Below are positions 16,508 through 25,327 of a stretch of 64,000 nucleotides of DNA, one piece after another. The stretch is from NCBI GenBank assembly GCA_947380655.1, contig CANCRX010000010.1, positions 3,512-67,511 of the forward strand. Reading direction: 5' to 3'. A program made the translations under genes and the position numbers. How positions within the stretch are numbered: position 1 is the first letter of the stretch; every line of letters begins with the position of its first letter. This DNA comes from Alcaligenaceae bacterium. Its GTDB lineage: Bacteria; Pseudomonadota; Gammaproteobacteria; Burkholderiales; Burkholderiaceae_B. Below the pieces are notes generated by a model that was not told where the DNA came from, did no database searches, and saw only the letters and a list, made by a program, of their open reading frames with translations.

Positions 16508-17407
16508 ATGCATTTTCCGGTTATTGCACTCGTTGGTCGCTTTCAGGATTCTGGACTGCACGCCCCGCTGCGTGCACTGGGCAAGCTGCTTAGCCAGGAA
16601 GGATGTCAAGTTTTACTTGAAGCCGAGACCGCCCTGCACACTGGGGTTTCAGAATACCAAAGTGCCACCTTTGCCGAGATCGGCGAGCGTGCCAGTCTGG
16701 CCATCGTCATGGGTGGAGACGGCACGATGCTGGGTGCCGCACGCCATCTGGCACCCTACGACGTACCTGTTGTGGGGATTAACCATGGTCGGCTTGGTTT
16801 TATTACCGACATCCCGGTTGAGGATGCTCCCCAAGCCCTCAAAGCATTACTGACGGGTCAGTTCGAGACAGAAAAACGCATGCTCCTGACCGGTAGCGTC
16901 TGGCGAGGTAATGCAGAAATGTTTTCTGCAACCGCCCTCAATGACGTAGTACTGAGCCGCTCAGGTCGCGGCGGAATGATCGAAGTCCGCGTCGAAATCG
17001 GCGACACTTTTATGTACACCCTGCGCGCTGATGGCCTAATCGTGGCAACGCCTACGGGCTCAACGGCTTACGCGCTGTCTTCAGCGGGCCCAATCTTGCA
17101 TCCCGAGGTGGATGCCATGGTGTTAGTCCCGGTCGCTCCCCAGACCCTATCGAATCGACCAATTGTGATTCCTGCTGACGGAGTACTCAACATGACTCTG
17201 ACCGCTATGGGTCGCGGCCAAGCCGCCTCGAGCGTGCACTTCGACATGCAAACTTGGTCTGATCTGCAACCAGGCGATCGCATTGTGGTCAAGCGCGCAC
17301 CGCATACCATCCGGTTCCTGCACCCCACGGGCTACAGCTTTTTTTCAACCTTGCGCCGCAAGCTCGACTGGAACCGCATGCCCAGGTCTGGCTCGGACGG
17401 GGAATAA
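16508..17407 (+). CDS. nadK: NAD kinase
   Basis: The 299-residue cytoplasmic enzyme phosphorylates NAD+ to NADP+ with ATP or polyphosphate. It shows the diagnostic GGDGT motif at 69-73, 'GINHGRLGFITD' at 90-101 and the glycine-rich 'RADGLIVATPTGSTAYALSSAG' block. A TATAAT at 16473-16478 in the short gap from hrcA is a possible -10 element, but no convincing -35 accompanies it. recN starts 3 bases after the stop, so the two genes are almost certainly translated from one message, as is usual in this group. Confidence 0.97.
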   Translation: MHFPVIALVGRFQDSGLHAPLRALGKLLSQEGCQVLLEAETALHTGVSEYQSATFAEIGERASLAIVMGGDGTMLGAARHLAPYDVPVVGINHGRLGFITDIPVEDAPQALKALLTGQFETEKRMLLTGSVWRGNAEMFSATALNDVVLSRSGRGGMIEVRVEIGDTFMYTLRADGLIVATPTGSTAYALSSAGPILHPEVDAMVLVPVAPQTLSNRPIVIPADGVLNMTLTAMGRGQAASSVHFDMQTWSDLQPGDRIVVKRAPHTIRFLHPTGYSFFSTLRRKLDWNRMPRSGSDGE

Positions 17408-17410
17408 CGC

Positions 17411-19054
17411 ATGCTGCGCGCATTGCATATCCGTGATTTTGTGATCGTGGCTGAGGCGGACATTTCGTTTGAGAAAGGTTTCACTGTTTTTTCAGGCGAG
17501 ACAGGAGCAGGTAAATCCATTCTGATCGATGCACTCGCACTCACCCTGGGGGGGCGCGCTGACTCTACTGTGCTGCGCACGGGTGCGACACGTGCAGAAA
17601 TCAGTGCGGTATTTGATACCCCAGAAACATTAACAGCCTGGCTGACTGAACATGATCTGCATGCCGAAGACGAGTTAATTCTCAGGCGAGTGGTTGACAC
17701 CCAGGGGCGCAGTCGCGCTTACGTCAACGGCTCTGCCGTGACGGCCACACAGTTGCGCGAAATCGGCGAATATTTGATTGATATTCACGGCCAGCATGCC
17801 CACCAGAGCCTGTTACGTCCAGAAAATCAACGGGACCTGCTTGATGCGCATGGTAACCACCACGCCCTGCGTCAAACCGTTCAAAGCGCCTGGAAAGCCT
17901 GGCGCAGTATCGAGCGACAACTCACACTCTCCGAACAGGATGCCAGCAGCTTAGAGGCGGCGCGAGACAAGCTCGACTGGCAATTAGCTGAACTGGATCG
18001 CCTGGCGATTCAAGCAGGTGAATGGGAAGAAATTTCCGCTGAGCATACCCGCCTGGCCAATGGTCAGGCGCTTCTCGATGGTGCAGCCCAGACATTGGCT
18101 ACATTAGATGATGACGAGACTTCGCTGCATCAGCGGCTCTCGAGTGCTGTGCATCGCATCAGTCAGTTGCTCAAACACGATCCAAATTTACAGACCGTTC
18201 ACGATGCGCTGGACTCCGCACGCATCACAGTCAACGAAGCGATCTCTGACCTCAATGCCTATCTGTCCCATACGGAGCTGGACCCCGAGCGCCTGGCGAT
18301 GGCTGAGGAGCGGATGCGTGTGATTTTTGATATGGCCCGAAAATTTAAAATTGAGCCAGACCAACTCTTTTCGTTTCATGAAAAACTGCGCGCAGAGCGT
18401 GCTGCGCTTCAAGCTTGTGCCGATACCGAGGCGTTAAAAATTCAAGCCAAAGCCTCAGAGGCGGCTTATCTTAAAGCCGCGCTGGCACTGAGCGAGGCAC
18501 GGACCCGTGCAGCCGTCGAACTCTCGACGCTGGTCACACAGGCTATGCAGACGCTCGCTATGCAAGGTGGTGTATTCAAAGCCTCGCTGACTCAGTCTGC
18601 GCCCGCTGCACATGGCCATGATTTGATCGAGTTTCTAGTAGCGGGTCATGCGGGTACCACTCCCCGCGCACTCGCTAAAGTCGCCTCAGGTGGAGAACTC
18701 GCGAGAATTTCACTCGCACTGTCAGTCATTGCCAGTCGTGCCGCACGCGTTCCCACACTGATTTTTGATGAAGTCGATAGCGGCATTGGTGGCGCCGTAG
18801 CAGAAGTTGTCGGCAATCTGCTCAAAGAGCTCGGCGCACGGCATCAAGTGCTTTGCGTGACACACCTGCCTCAGGTGGCGGCACGTGGCCAGCAGCATTT
18901 CCAAGTCAGCAAAAAAATGGTCGGTCAAACCACTGAATCTCAGATCACTGCGCTGAAAGATCAGAGCCGCATCGAAGAAATCGCACGAATGCTAGGTGGC
19001 GTAAAAATCACGCCGACGACCCTGAAACATGCCCAGGAAATGCTGCAGGACTAA
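17411..19054 (+). CDS. recN: DNA repair protein RecN (SMC-like)
   Basis: This 547-residue SMC-like ATPase has Walker A GETGAGKS at 29-36 and long helical arms between about 150 and 370. The ABC signature is 'ASGGELARISLALS', followed by Walker B 'TLIFDEVDSGIGG' and the H-loop 'VLCVTHLPQVAARG'. RecN helps hold sister chromatids together during double-strand-break repair. It follows nadK without a gap and ends four bases before the convergent fur stop codon. No LexA box was evident, and any promoter would have to lie inside or before nadK. Confidence 0.97.
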   Translation: MLRALHIRDFVIVAEADISFEKGFTVFSGETGAGKSILIDALALTLGGRADSTVLRTGATRAEISAVFDTPETLTAWLTEHDLHAEDELILRRVVDTQGRSRAYVNGSAVTATQLREIGEYLIDIHGQHAHQSLLRPENQRDLLDAHGNHHALRQTVQSAWKAWRSIERQLTLSEQDASSLEAARDKLDWQLAELDRLAIQAGEWEEISAEHTRLANGQALLDGAAQTLATLDDDETSLHQRLSSAVHRISQLLKHDPNLQTVHDALDSARITVNEAISDLNAYLSHTELDPERLAMAEERMRVIFDMARKFKIEPDQLFSFHEKLRAERAALQACADTEALKIQAKASEAAYLKAALALSEARTRAAVELSTLVTQAMQTLAMQGGVFKASLTQSAPAAHGHDLIEFLVAGHAGTTPRALAKVASGGELARISLALSVIASRAARVPTLIFDEVDSGIGGAVAEVVGNLLKELGARHQVLCVTHLPQVAARGQQHFQVSKKMVGQTTESQITALKDQSRIEEIARMLGGVKITPTTLKHAQEMLQD

Positions 19055-19058
19055 TTAA

Positions 19059-19490
19059 TTATTCGCCAGAGGCGTTACAGCTTGCACAGACGCCATACAA
19101 AACCATCGCGTGGCTTTCAATTAAAAATCCATTAGCTTGGGCGACCTCATGCTGGCGCTTTTCAATTTCAGCATCTGAAAACTCAGCGACCTTGCCGCAA
19201 TGCGTACAGATCAAATGATCATGATGCTCACCATCGTTGAGCTCAAAAATCGCCTTGCCACCATCAAATTGACTGCGCGTCAGAATACCGGCCTGTTCAA
19301 ACTGGGTCAGCACGCGATACACAGTCGCCAGGCCGATGTCTACACTTTCACCTATCAGTACGCGATACACATCTTCTGCGCTGAGGTGGCGCTGTCCGGA
19401 CCGGTGAAAGATGTCCAGGATTTTCAGGCGCGGGAATGTAGCCTTGAGGCCAACGTTTTTAAGATCGCTCTGGTCGTTTTCGGTTTGCAA
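19059..19490 (-). CDS. fur: Ferric uptake regulator Fur
   Basis: This 143-residue metal-dependent repressor has a winged-helix half ('[18 protein letters not shown]', '[16 protein letters not shown]'). The dimer half carries the metal-binding '[12 protein letters not shown]' and a second CxxC, CASC, near the C-terminus. The only in-frame start that fits is a TTG at 19490, preceded by a strong AGGGGA site 5 bases upstream. A rare start codon may limit its level. It is divergent from bamE, an arrangement common in beta- and gammaproteobacteria. It controls iron uptake genes elsewhere. Confidence 0.96.
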   Translation of the reverse strand: MQTENDQSDLKNVGLKATFPRLKILDIFHRSGQRHLSAEDVYRVLIGESVDIGLATVYRVLTQFEQAGILTRSQFDGGKAIFELNDGEHHDHLICTHCGKVAEFSDAEIEKRQHEVAQANGFLIESHAMVLYGVCASCNASGE

Positions 19491-19634
19491 GGCAGTCCCC
19501 TGGCGTATGCGCCATAGTCGATCAAAATGGTCTAAATATCAGTAGATCTTGATTTTAGACTTAAAACCACCCACGTCTGTTCGTGTAAACCTTTATGATA
19601 ACGGTTTGGTTATTTATCCAACAAGAGGTTCGCT

Positions 19635-20210
19635 GTGGCTATGTCCCGCCCTTTCGCTTTAAAACTTGGCACCACACTGGCGCTCGTTGCCGCTCTGACG
19701 ATTTTGACGGGTTGCGAATCTTCCCGCTGGGGCTTCCCGTATCGCAATAGCGTTCAACAAGGAAACTGGGTGACCAAAGACCAGGTCGGCACACTGCGCG
19801 AGGGGATGACACGCGAACAGGTGAAGTTCGCACTCGGCACACCAACGCTGACTAGCGTTTTGCACAGCAATCGCTGGGACTATCCTTATTATTTCCGGGC
19901 CGGTAACGGTAAAGTCGAGGAACGCGTGTTGACCGTGTTTTTTGACAATAATCGCTTAGCTAGATGGAAAGGCGATGAGCAACCAGAGTTGCAACCGTTC
20001 CAGATTGCCAAGGATGAGGTCGGCATCTCCCAGCGCGAAGACGCACAACTCAAGCTCAATGCAACACGTGCGGCAAATGACGCGGGCCTGCCCGAACCCA
20101 TCATGATGGCACCTGGCCTGTCGCTCGGCGAAACACTCCAGGATGTTTCAGTCTCTGATCCTGCCGCAATACCGGGTGCACCTGACGATGCCCCAATGCC
20201 ACTCGAATAA
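19635..20210 (+). CDS. bamE: Outer-membrane assembly lipoprotein BamE (OmlA)
   Basis: This 191-residue lipoprotein has a signal and lipobox 'ILTGC' (lipidated Cys near residue 27). The SmpA/OmlA domain follows: 'NWVTKDQVGTLREGMTREQVKFALGTP', then 'NRWDYPYYFRAGNGKVEERVLTVFFDNNRLARW'. It is part of the BAM complex that inserts beta-barrel proteins. About 70 residues follow the domain, a longer tail than in E. coli BamE. An AAGAGG site lies 6 bases before a GTG at 19635 and 12 bases before the ATG at 19641, so the GTG is the better start by spacing. It is divergent from fur and precedes dapB. Confidence 0.93.
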   Translation: MAMSRPFALKLGTTLALVAALTILTGCESSRWGFPYRNSVQQGNWVTKDQVGTLREGMTREQVKFALGTPTLTSVLHSNRWDYPYYFRAGNGKVEERVLTVFFDNNRLARWKGDEQPELQPFQIAKDEVGISQREDAQLKLNATRAANDAGLPEPIMMAPGLSLGETLQDVSVSDPAAIPGAPDDAPMPLE

Positions 20211-20223
20211 GACACTCGAATAA
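20200..20223 (+). repeat. 11-bp tandem repeat spanning the bamE stop codon
   Basis: CACTCGAATAA occurs at 20200-20210 and again at 20213-20223. The first copy carries the bamE stop codon (TAA); the second lies just after it. It looks like a small local duplication of the gene end. Confidence 0.7.
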
Positions 20224-20256
20224 CAGATCGATATCAATACTAATAAAGAGCCTTAC

Positions 20257-21051
20257 ATGATGCGAATTGCAATTGCTGGTGCCAGTGGTCGAATGGGTCG
20301 TATGCTGATTGAGGCGGTTATTCAGTCCAGTGATCTCAAACTTACCGTTGCCCTGGATCAAAGCGCCAGTCCGATGCTGGGCCAGGATGCGAGTGCTTTT
20401 CTTGGCACCCTGAGCGGCGTGATGATCACAGACAAGCTCTCTGCACTCAGTGAGGCAGACTGCCTGATTGACTTTACCCGTCCAGAAGGCTCTCTGTTGC
20501 ATCTGCAGGCCTGTGTTGATCACCATGTCAACATGGTGATCGGCACAACAGGCTTTGATGAAGCAGGCAAAGCTGCGATCACAAAAGCTGCCGAATCCAT
20601 CGCGGTTGTATTCGCTCCGAACATGAGTGTAGGTGTCAATGCCACACTCAAATTGCTCGACATGGCTGCGCGTATTTTAAATTCTGGCTATGACGTTGAG
20701 GTCTTTGAAGCGCATCACAAACACAAGGTGGATGCGCCTTCGGGTACCGCCCTCAAAATGGGTGAAGTGATCGCTGATGCCTGGGGCAAACCTCTGGATG
20801 AAATTGCGACCTGGACCCGTCATGGTCACACGGGTCCGCGCGAGACCGGCACGATTGGTTTTTCAGTCGTACGGGGTGGCGATATCGTGGGTGACCACAC
20901 GGTTTACTTTTGCGGCACGGGCGAACGCATCGAAATCACACACAAATCGAGCAGCCGTGCAGGTTATGCCGAGGGCAGCTTGCGCGCCGCGCGCTTTGTA
21001 GAAGCGAAACAAACCGGCTTGTTTGATATGCAGACTGTGCTGGGACTCTAA
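20257..21051 (+). CDS. dapB: 4-hydroxy-tetrahydrodipicolinate reductase
   Basis: This 264-residue enzyme reduces the product of DapA with NAD(P)H in lysine and diaminopimelate synthesis, needed for peptidoglycan. The N-terminal Rossmann motif is '[16 protein letters not shown]'. The active-site block is '[20 protein letters not shown]', with the catalytic His/Lys pair. '[10 protein letters not shown]' marks the hinge region. An AAAGAG site lies 6 bases before the first of two tandem ATGs, supporting 20257. It follows bamE by 46 bases and converges with murB. Confidence 0.97.
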   Translation: MMRIAIAGASGRMGRMLIEAVIQSSDLKLTVALDQSASPMLGQDASAFLGTLSGVMITDKLSALSEADCLIDFTRPEGSLLHLQACVDHHVNMVIGTTGFDEAGKAAITKAAESIAVVFAPNMSVGVNATLKLLDMAARILNSGYDVEVFEAHHKHKVDAPSGTALKMGEVIADAWGKPLDEIATWTRHGHTGPRETGTIGFSVVRGGDIVGDHTVYFCGTGERIEITHKSSSRAGYAEGSLRAARFVEAKQTGLFDMQTVLGL

Positions 21052-21097
21052 GTAACAGGTCAACGCACTGCGCCGATAACCGGGTTAACCATGCGGG

Positions 21098-22141
21098 TCA
21101 AAGGCTCGTGTCAGAGACCACCACCGGTTCGATTTCAAGCTCTACGCCAAACTGCTCCGACACGCTGTTTTTAATGGCTGAGGCTAATTCGAGCAGCTCT
21201 GAGGCCGTGGCATGTCCGTCATTCACAAGTACCAGTGCCTGACGCTCGTGCACACCCACATTTCCTTGGCGCTTGCCTTTCCAGCCACATTGCTCAATCA
21301 ACCAGCCTGCAGCCAGTTTGAAACTCCCGCCCGCCTGCGGATACGAGACAACATCCGCAAAGCGCAGCTTTAACGCATGAAATTCAGATGCGGAAACCAC
21401 GGGGTTTTTAAAAAAACTGCCCGCATTACCCAACACAGCAGGATCGGGGAGCTTTGTGCGCCGAATATCGCAGACAGCGTCGAAAATTTGTTGGGCACGA
21501 ATCGCCTCTGGCGCAATACCCGCCAAATCAGGATGACGCAGCAAATCCGGATAGCCGAGTACAGGCTGCCAGGGTCTTGGCAAACAAAATCTGACACCTA
21601 CAATTAACCACTGCCCTAGACCTGCGCGTTTAAACATGCTGTCACGGTACTTAAATCCGCACTGTTCACGCGCGAACGTCACCAGACGTGCCTCAGGGAT
21701 ATTCCAGGCCGTCACCGACTCCACCCGCGAGTCGAGCTCGACGCCATAGGCACCGATATTTTGCACCGGTGCCGCACCGACCGTACCGGGAATCAAAGCT
21801 AGATTTTCAAGACCATCCCAGCCCTGGCTGATCGCGGTTGTCACGAAATCATGCCAGTTCTCACCTGCCGCCACATCGATGATCCAGGCATCGGGACGCT
21901 GCTCAATCAGCTCAATACCTTTGAGTTGCACACGCACCACGAGTCTGTTGAGGGACGAAGGTAAAACAACATTACTACCCTCGCCCAACACCACCGCAAG
22001 CCCCAAGCGCTGGGCGAGCGCTGACATTACGGGGAGTTGACTAAGGTGAGTTAAATCCGCCACATGCCCAGCCTGACAAGTCAGGCCAAGCGTATTCAAA
22101 GCGGACAGATCAACGGATCGAACAATAGGAGACACAGACAT
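21098..22141 (-). CDS. murB: UDP-N-acetylenolpyruvoylglucosamine reductase
   Basis: The 347-residue FAD enzyme forms UDP-N-acetylmuramate in peptidoglycan synthesis. It has the FAD-binding '[19 protein letters not shown]' and '[21 protein letters not shown]', the 'FKYRDSMFK' active-site tyrosine/arginine region and '[14 protein letters not shown]' with the catalytic serine. The length matches the E. coli-type MurB (342 aa). The ATG at 22141 ([11 protein letters not shown]) is chosen; the longer frame would begin with TTG at 22183. The gene converges with dapB and its 5' side faces the tRNA-Gly leader region. Confidence 0.95.
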   Translation of the reverse strand: MSVSPIVRSVDLSALNTLGLTCQAGHVADLTHLSQLPVMSALAQRLGLAVVLGEGSNVVLPSSLNRLVVRVQLKGIELIEQRPDAWIIDVAAGENWHDFVTTAISQGWDGLENLALIPGTVGAAPVQNIGAYGVELDSRVESVTAWNIPEARLVTFAREQCGFKYRDSMFKRAGLGQWLIVGVRFCLPRPWQPVLGYPDLLRHPDLAGIAPEAIRAQQIFDAVCDIRRTKLPDPAVLGNAGSFFKNPVVSASEFHALKLRFADVVSYPQAGGSFKLAAGWLIEQCGWKGKRQGNVGVHERQALVLVNDGHATASELLELASAIKNSVSEQFGVELEIEPVVVSDTSL

Positions 22142-22172
22142 CGATAAGGTACAGTTGGGATTCAAAACTGGT

Positions 22173-22202
22173 TTGACACGCAAGCAAATATTTTGCTATA
22201 TT
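22173..22202 (+). promoter_or_regulatory. Near-consensus sigma70 promoter upstream of tRNA-Gly
   Basis: TTGACA (22173-22178) is separated by 18 bases from TATATT (22197-22202). It points rightward and would start transcription near 22209, about 165 bases before tRNA-Gly. The intervening RNA would contain several dyads (see findings). Confidence 0.6.
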
Positions 22203-22244
22203 CTTGGTCTTCGCTAATAGTACTTGATCTAAATAGCGCGGCAG

Positions 22245-22330
22245 ACATGACACACAGTCATGTAAAGTTTTACAGATAATAGTGATGGGTAGTGATTACT
22301 ACTAGGCAATCTTCAATGTGATCTGTAAAA
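22245..22330 (+). other. Possible structured leader or small RNA between murB and tRNA-Gly
   Basis: Three dyads lie in this 190-base noncoding stretch. ACATGAC/GTCATGT occupies 22245-22263 with a 5-nt loop. The perfect 10-base pair TTTTACAGAT (22268-22277) and ATCTGTAAAA (22321-22330) encloses GTAGT/ACTAC (22289-22302, 4-nt loop). A good promoter lies just upstream. No family was recognised. Confidence 0.35.
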
Positions 22331-22353
22331 ATCTGGCGCATGAAATTTTCGTG

Positions 22354-22359
22354 TATAAT
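22354..22359 (+). promoter_or_regulatory. Candidate -10 element proximal to tRNA-Gly
   Basis: A perfect TATAAT lies 14 bases before the tRNA. No convincing -35 hexamer is found at normal spacing. It could be a second promoter for the tRNA. Confidence 0.4.
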
Positions 22360-22373
22360 TTGCAACTTCTCAA

Positions 22374-22449
22374 GCGGGAGTAGCTCAGTTGGTAGAGCGC
22401 AACCTTGCCAAGGTTGAGGTCGAGAGTTCGAGACTCTTCTCCCGCTCCA
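22374..22449 (+). tRNA. tRNA-Gly (anticodon GCC)
   Basis: The acceptor arms GCGGGAG and CTCCCGC pair over 7 bases. The D-arm 'GCTCAGTTGGTAGAGC', the anticodon loop with GCC inside the CCTT/AAGG stem, and a normal T-arm (GTTCGAGAC) are all present. The CCA end is encoded at 22447-22449. A strong terminator follows. Confidence 0.97.
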
Positions 22450-22454
22450 AATAC

Positions 22455-22489
22455 AAAAAAAGGTATGCACATGTTGCATACCTTTTTTT
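22455..22489 (+). terminator. Rho-independent terminator after tRNA-Gly
   Basis: The 15-base perfect arms AAAAAAAGGTATGCA (22455-22469) and TGCATACCTTTTTTT (22475-22489) surround a CATGT loop, starting 6 bases after the tRNA. The stop separates tRNA-Gly from the ATPase and tRNA-Cys. Confidence 0.95.
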
Positions 22490-22617
22490 CGTTTATGCCA
22501 TCCAATACCACGCACATCTGCATCACATCCAATCAAGCGACAAAAGAATACAGACTACAAATACAACCCTCTCGATGCTATAATTTACAAATCTAAAGTT
22601 AAAATTTGGATTTGTAA

Positions 22618-23781
22618 ATGATTGCTCGCGATGCAGCTAAGACCTTGATTCGACTAGCAAATGGTTTTCCAGTGATTGCGATCACGGGTCCCCGTCAAGC
22701 TGGTAAAACAACGCTAGCAAAAGCTGTATTCAAAGATAAGCAATACATTTCACTCGAAAATCCCGATGAACGGGAGTTTGCACAAAACGACCCAAAACGC
22801 TTTCTCGCCAGGTTTCCTCAAGGAGCAATACTGGACGAGGTGCAACGTTGCCCAGAATTGCTTTCCTGGCTACAAGGTTGGGTAGATAGTCGTGGTGTGA
22901 TGGGTGATTTTGTGTTGACTGGTTCAGCTCAACTGAATCTCATAGAAGGAATTACGCAATCACTCGCCGGTCGGGTCGGCAGGGTTGAGTTGTTACCTTT
23001 ATCGGCCAGTGAACTCACTGCCGCAGACAAATTACCACGATCACTTTCAGAGTGTCTGATCCAAGGCGGATATCCTGCCCTCTACAGCCGTGATGTGAGT
23101 GCGCAAGACTGGTTTGCAAACTATATCGCTACCTACGTTGAGCGCGATGTACGTCAAATCATTTCTGTGCGTGACTTGGGACAATTTCAAACTTTCGTCA
23201 AAATGTGTGCGGCTCGGACAGGTCAGTTGCTTAACTTGACCTCGCTTGGAGCAGATTGCGGTATCAGCGCTGTGACTGCAAAACACTGGCTAACCGTACT
23301 AGAGGCTAGTTACGTCATCACATTACTGAGGCCACACCATCGTAATTATGGCAAGCGCTTGGTCAAGACACCTAAATTGTATTTTCTGGACTCGGGCTTG
23401 GCCGCGTGGTTAATGGGCATACGTGATCCACAAACCTTAGAAACCCATGCGTCGCGGGGAGCCATATTTGAAACATGGGTGGTAAGTGAACTCTATAAAA
23501 AACGTCTGAATGCAGGCCAGCCACTGGATTTGTACTTTTGGCGTGATAGTCAGGGCAATGAAGTAGATCTCATTGCTGAAACCGTAGAGGGATTGCAACC
23601 TATTGAAATCAAATCTGGGGCCACCTATGCGTCAGACTGGACCAAAGGATTAACAACGTGGCGGGCACTGTCTCAATCTGAAAGCCTCGCACCCGCGCTC
23701 ATTTATGGCGGAGATACAAGTTTTGAACGAGAGGGCTTAAAGGTCTGGGGCTGGCGTGATCCTGCACGAGCAATCGACTAA
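22618..23781 (+). CDS. AAA+ ATPase with DUF4143 C-terminal domain
   Basis: The 387-residue protein has a Walker A motif 'GPRQAGKTT' at 24-32, a Walker B-like 'GAILDEVQRCPEL' and an LTGSAQ sensor block. The middle helical part ('YVERDVRQIISVRDLGQFQTFV') leads to a C-terminal DUF4143 domain with the nuclease-like core 'GAIFETWVVSELYKKR', 'FWRDSQGNEVDLIAE' and 'QPIEIKSGA'. The E-x-D-x-E-x-K pattern resembles PD-(D/E)XK enzymes. The family is widespread, sporadic and of unknown function. It sits alone between tRNA-Gly and tRNA-Cys and looks more A/T-rich than its neighbours, which suggests acquisition. The ATG at 22618 follows an A/T-rich leader with no clear ribosome site. Confidence 0.88.
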   Translation: MIARDAAKTLIRLANGFPVIAITGPRQAGKTTLAKAVFKDKQYISLENPDEREFAQNDPKRFLARFPQGAILDEVQRCPELLSWLQGWVDSRGVMGDFVLTGSAQLNLIEGITQSLAGRVGRVELLPLSASELTAADKLPRSLSECLIQGGYPALYSRDVSAQDWFANYIATYVERDVRQIISVRDLGQFQTFVKMCAARTGQLLNLTSLGADCGISAVTAKHWLTVLEASYVITLLRPHHRNYGKRLVKTPKLYFLDSGLAAWLMGIRDPQTLETHASRGAIFETWVVSELYKKRLNAGQPLDLYFWRDSQGNEVDLIAETVEGLQPIEIKSGATYASDWTKGLTTWRALSQSESLAPALIYGGDTSFEREGLKVWGWRDPARAID

Positions 23782-23901
23782 ATCGCCGGTCAATTAATTT
23801 TCTTTACCTAAAAAATTGAGATACCTCACAAAATTAAATAAACCTTATATTTTTTGAGGCAAGAAACATCACTTTGTTGTAAGATTGCGGCTCTGTTGAA
23901 A

Positions 23902-23975
23902 GGCGCAATGGCAGAGTGGTTATGTAGCGGATTGCAAATCCGTCAAGCTCGGTTCGATTCCGGGTTGCGCCTCCA
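23902..23975 (+). tRNA. tRNA-Cys (anticodon GCA)
   Basis: The acceptor arms GGCGCAA and TTGCGCC pair over 7 bases. The anticodon loop TTGCAAA carries GCA, the T-arm is 'CGGTTCGATTCCG', and CCA is encoded at 23973-23975. A TAAGAT at 23880-23885 may be a -10 element of its own promoter. It has the same orientation as tRNA-Gly 1.45 kb upstream. Confidence 0.96.
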
Positions 23976-24025
23976 GCCCTCACGGTTATGATTCAGTCAC
24001 TTTATTTTTATACTGACTGTATCAA

Positions 24026-25315
24026 ATGCCATCCCAGGGTCCTCCAACAACAACGCCCCCTCCTCTATCTCAATCAAGCTCGCCGGTTATTTCGCGTGCG
24101 CTGGCCATCAGAATTTTTTTCAGCTTTGCACTAGGTTATTTCATTTCCTACGCATTGCGCTCAGTCAATGCCGCACTCGCACCTTTGCTCGCATCCGACC
24201 TGCATCTTTCCGCAGGTGATCTTGGCTGGCTTTCCTCCGCGTTTTTTCTTTCATTTACTGCGATGCAAATCCCACTAGGTATTTGTCTGGATCGCTTTGG
24301 TGCCCGCCGTACTGAGTCGTTTTTGCTAGTGATCGCAGCATGCGGGGCGTTAGTCATTTCGATCGGACACTCGCTCTGGATGGTATCGCTAGGACGCATG
24401 CTAATTGGCATGGGCGTTGCCGCCTGCCTGATGGCCCCCTACGCCTATTTCCGTCGCAGCTTTGCTGCGAATAGGCAGGCACAGCTCGCCATGTGGATGC
24501 TGATCGCAGGCACCTCGGGCGCACTGCTTGCAACCCAGCCTGCACTGCTGTTGGCGCAATGGCTGGGCTGGCGTCAATTTTTTGTGTTTGCAGCGGTGCT
24601 GCTGGCCTGTGCGGCCGCCTCGATTTTTTTGTGGACAGGTGATCACGATCGTCAGACAGCGACACAAATAGCAAATAATCCACCCGTGGGGTTTTTGAGC
24701 CTGCTGACCAACCCGTTGATGTTGCGCGTCATCCCGACAACGATCTTTTTTTCTGGCGGTTTCGCAGCGCTGCAGTCTCTCTGGGCTGGACCATGGTTGA
24801 CGCAGGTACTCCAAATGAGCCCTGCTCAGGCAGGCCAACATCTGCTTTATTTCAATGCAGCTCTGCTCGTGAGTTATGTAGCGATGAGCATGATCAGCCC
24901 TAGGCTTGAAAAGCGCGGAATCACGCTGGCCAAGCAGTCTATGATCGCGTTTATCTGGTTTCCACTATGCTTGGGGACCATGTTGTTCTGGCAAACTCCC
25001 GAAGCATGGATCCTGTGGATTTTTCTGGCGCCCGGTGTGCCAGCCGTCATTCTGATGCAAACACAAACAGCGCTCGCCTTTCCCCGCCATATGGCGGGCC
25101 GGGTGTTGACAACGTTCAATCTGGTGATGTTTGGCGGCGCATTTAGCATACAGTGGGGTATTGGTTTGCTTGCTGATTTATTCAGCGCCTGGCAATACAG
25201 CCCTCGTGCGTCGCTGACTCTCGCCTTTGCTTGCCTGGTGATTCTGCAGCTATGCAGTCTTGTCTGGTTTCTCATGCGACGCTCTGCGGTGGCAATTCAA
25301 CAACCTTCAAACTAA
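24026..25315 (+). CDS. Major facilitator superfamily transporter
   Basis: The 429-residue inner-membrane protein has a Pro/Ser-rich N-terminal tail (1-25) and 12 hydrophobic helices. The MFS loop motif lies between helices 2 and 3 ('GICLDRFGARRTESFLL'), and 'LGRMLIGMGVAACLMAPY' forms helix 4. The fold is that of a sugar/organic-acid or drug symporter; the substrate cannot be read from sequence. It follows tRNA-Cys by 50 bases and is followed by a conserved hypothetical gene 12 bases downstream, so those two may form a transcript with the Nudix-aat-bpt genes. No clear ribosome site precedes the ATG. Confidence 0.88.
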   Translation: MPSQGPPTTTPPPLSQSSSPVISRALAIRIFFSFALGYFISYALRSVNAALAPLLASDLHLSAGDLGWLSSAFFLSFTAMQIPLGICLDRFGARRTESFLLVIAACGALVISIGHSLWMVSLGRMLIGMGVAACLMAPYAYFRRSFAANRQAQLAMWMLIAGTSGALLATQPALLLAQWLGWRQFFVFAAVLLACAAASIFLWTGDHDRQTATQIANNPPVGFLSLLTNPLMLRVIPTTIFFSGGFAALQSLWAGPWLTQVLQMSPAQAGQHLLYFNAALLVSYVAMSMISPRLEKRGITLAKQSMIAFIWFPLCLGTMLFWQTPEAWILWIFLAPGVPAVILMQTQTALAFPRHMAGRVLTTFNLVMFGGAFSIQWGIGLLADLFSAWQYSPRASLTLAFACLVILQLCSLVWFLMRRSAVAIQQPSN

Positions 25316-25327
25316 GAGACGACACTG

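Noticed and set aside
22302..22532. Minus-strand ORF of 76 residues containing a 'SRTLDLNLGKVALYQLSYSR' stretch
   Set aside because: It is the antisense translation of tRNA-Gly; this phrase is a well-known spurious protein match and not a gene.
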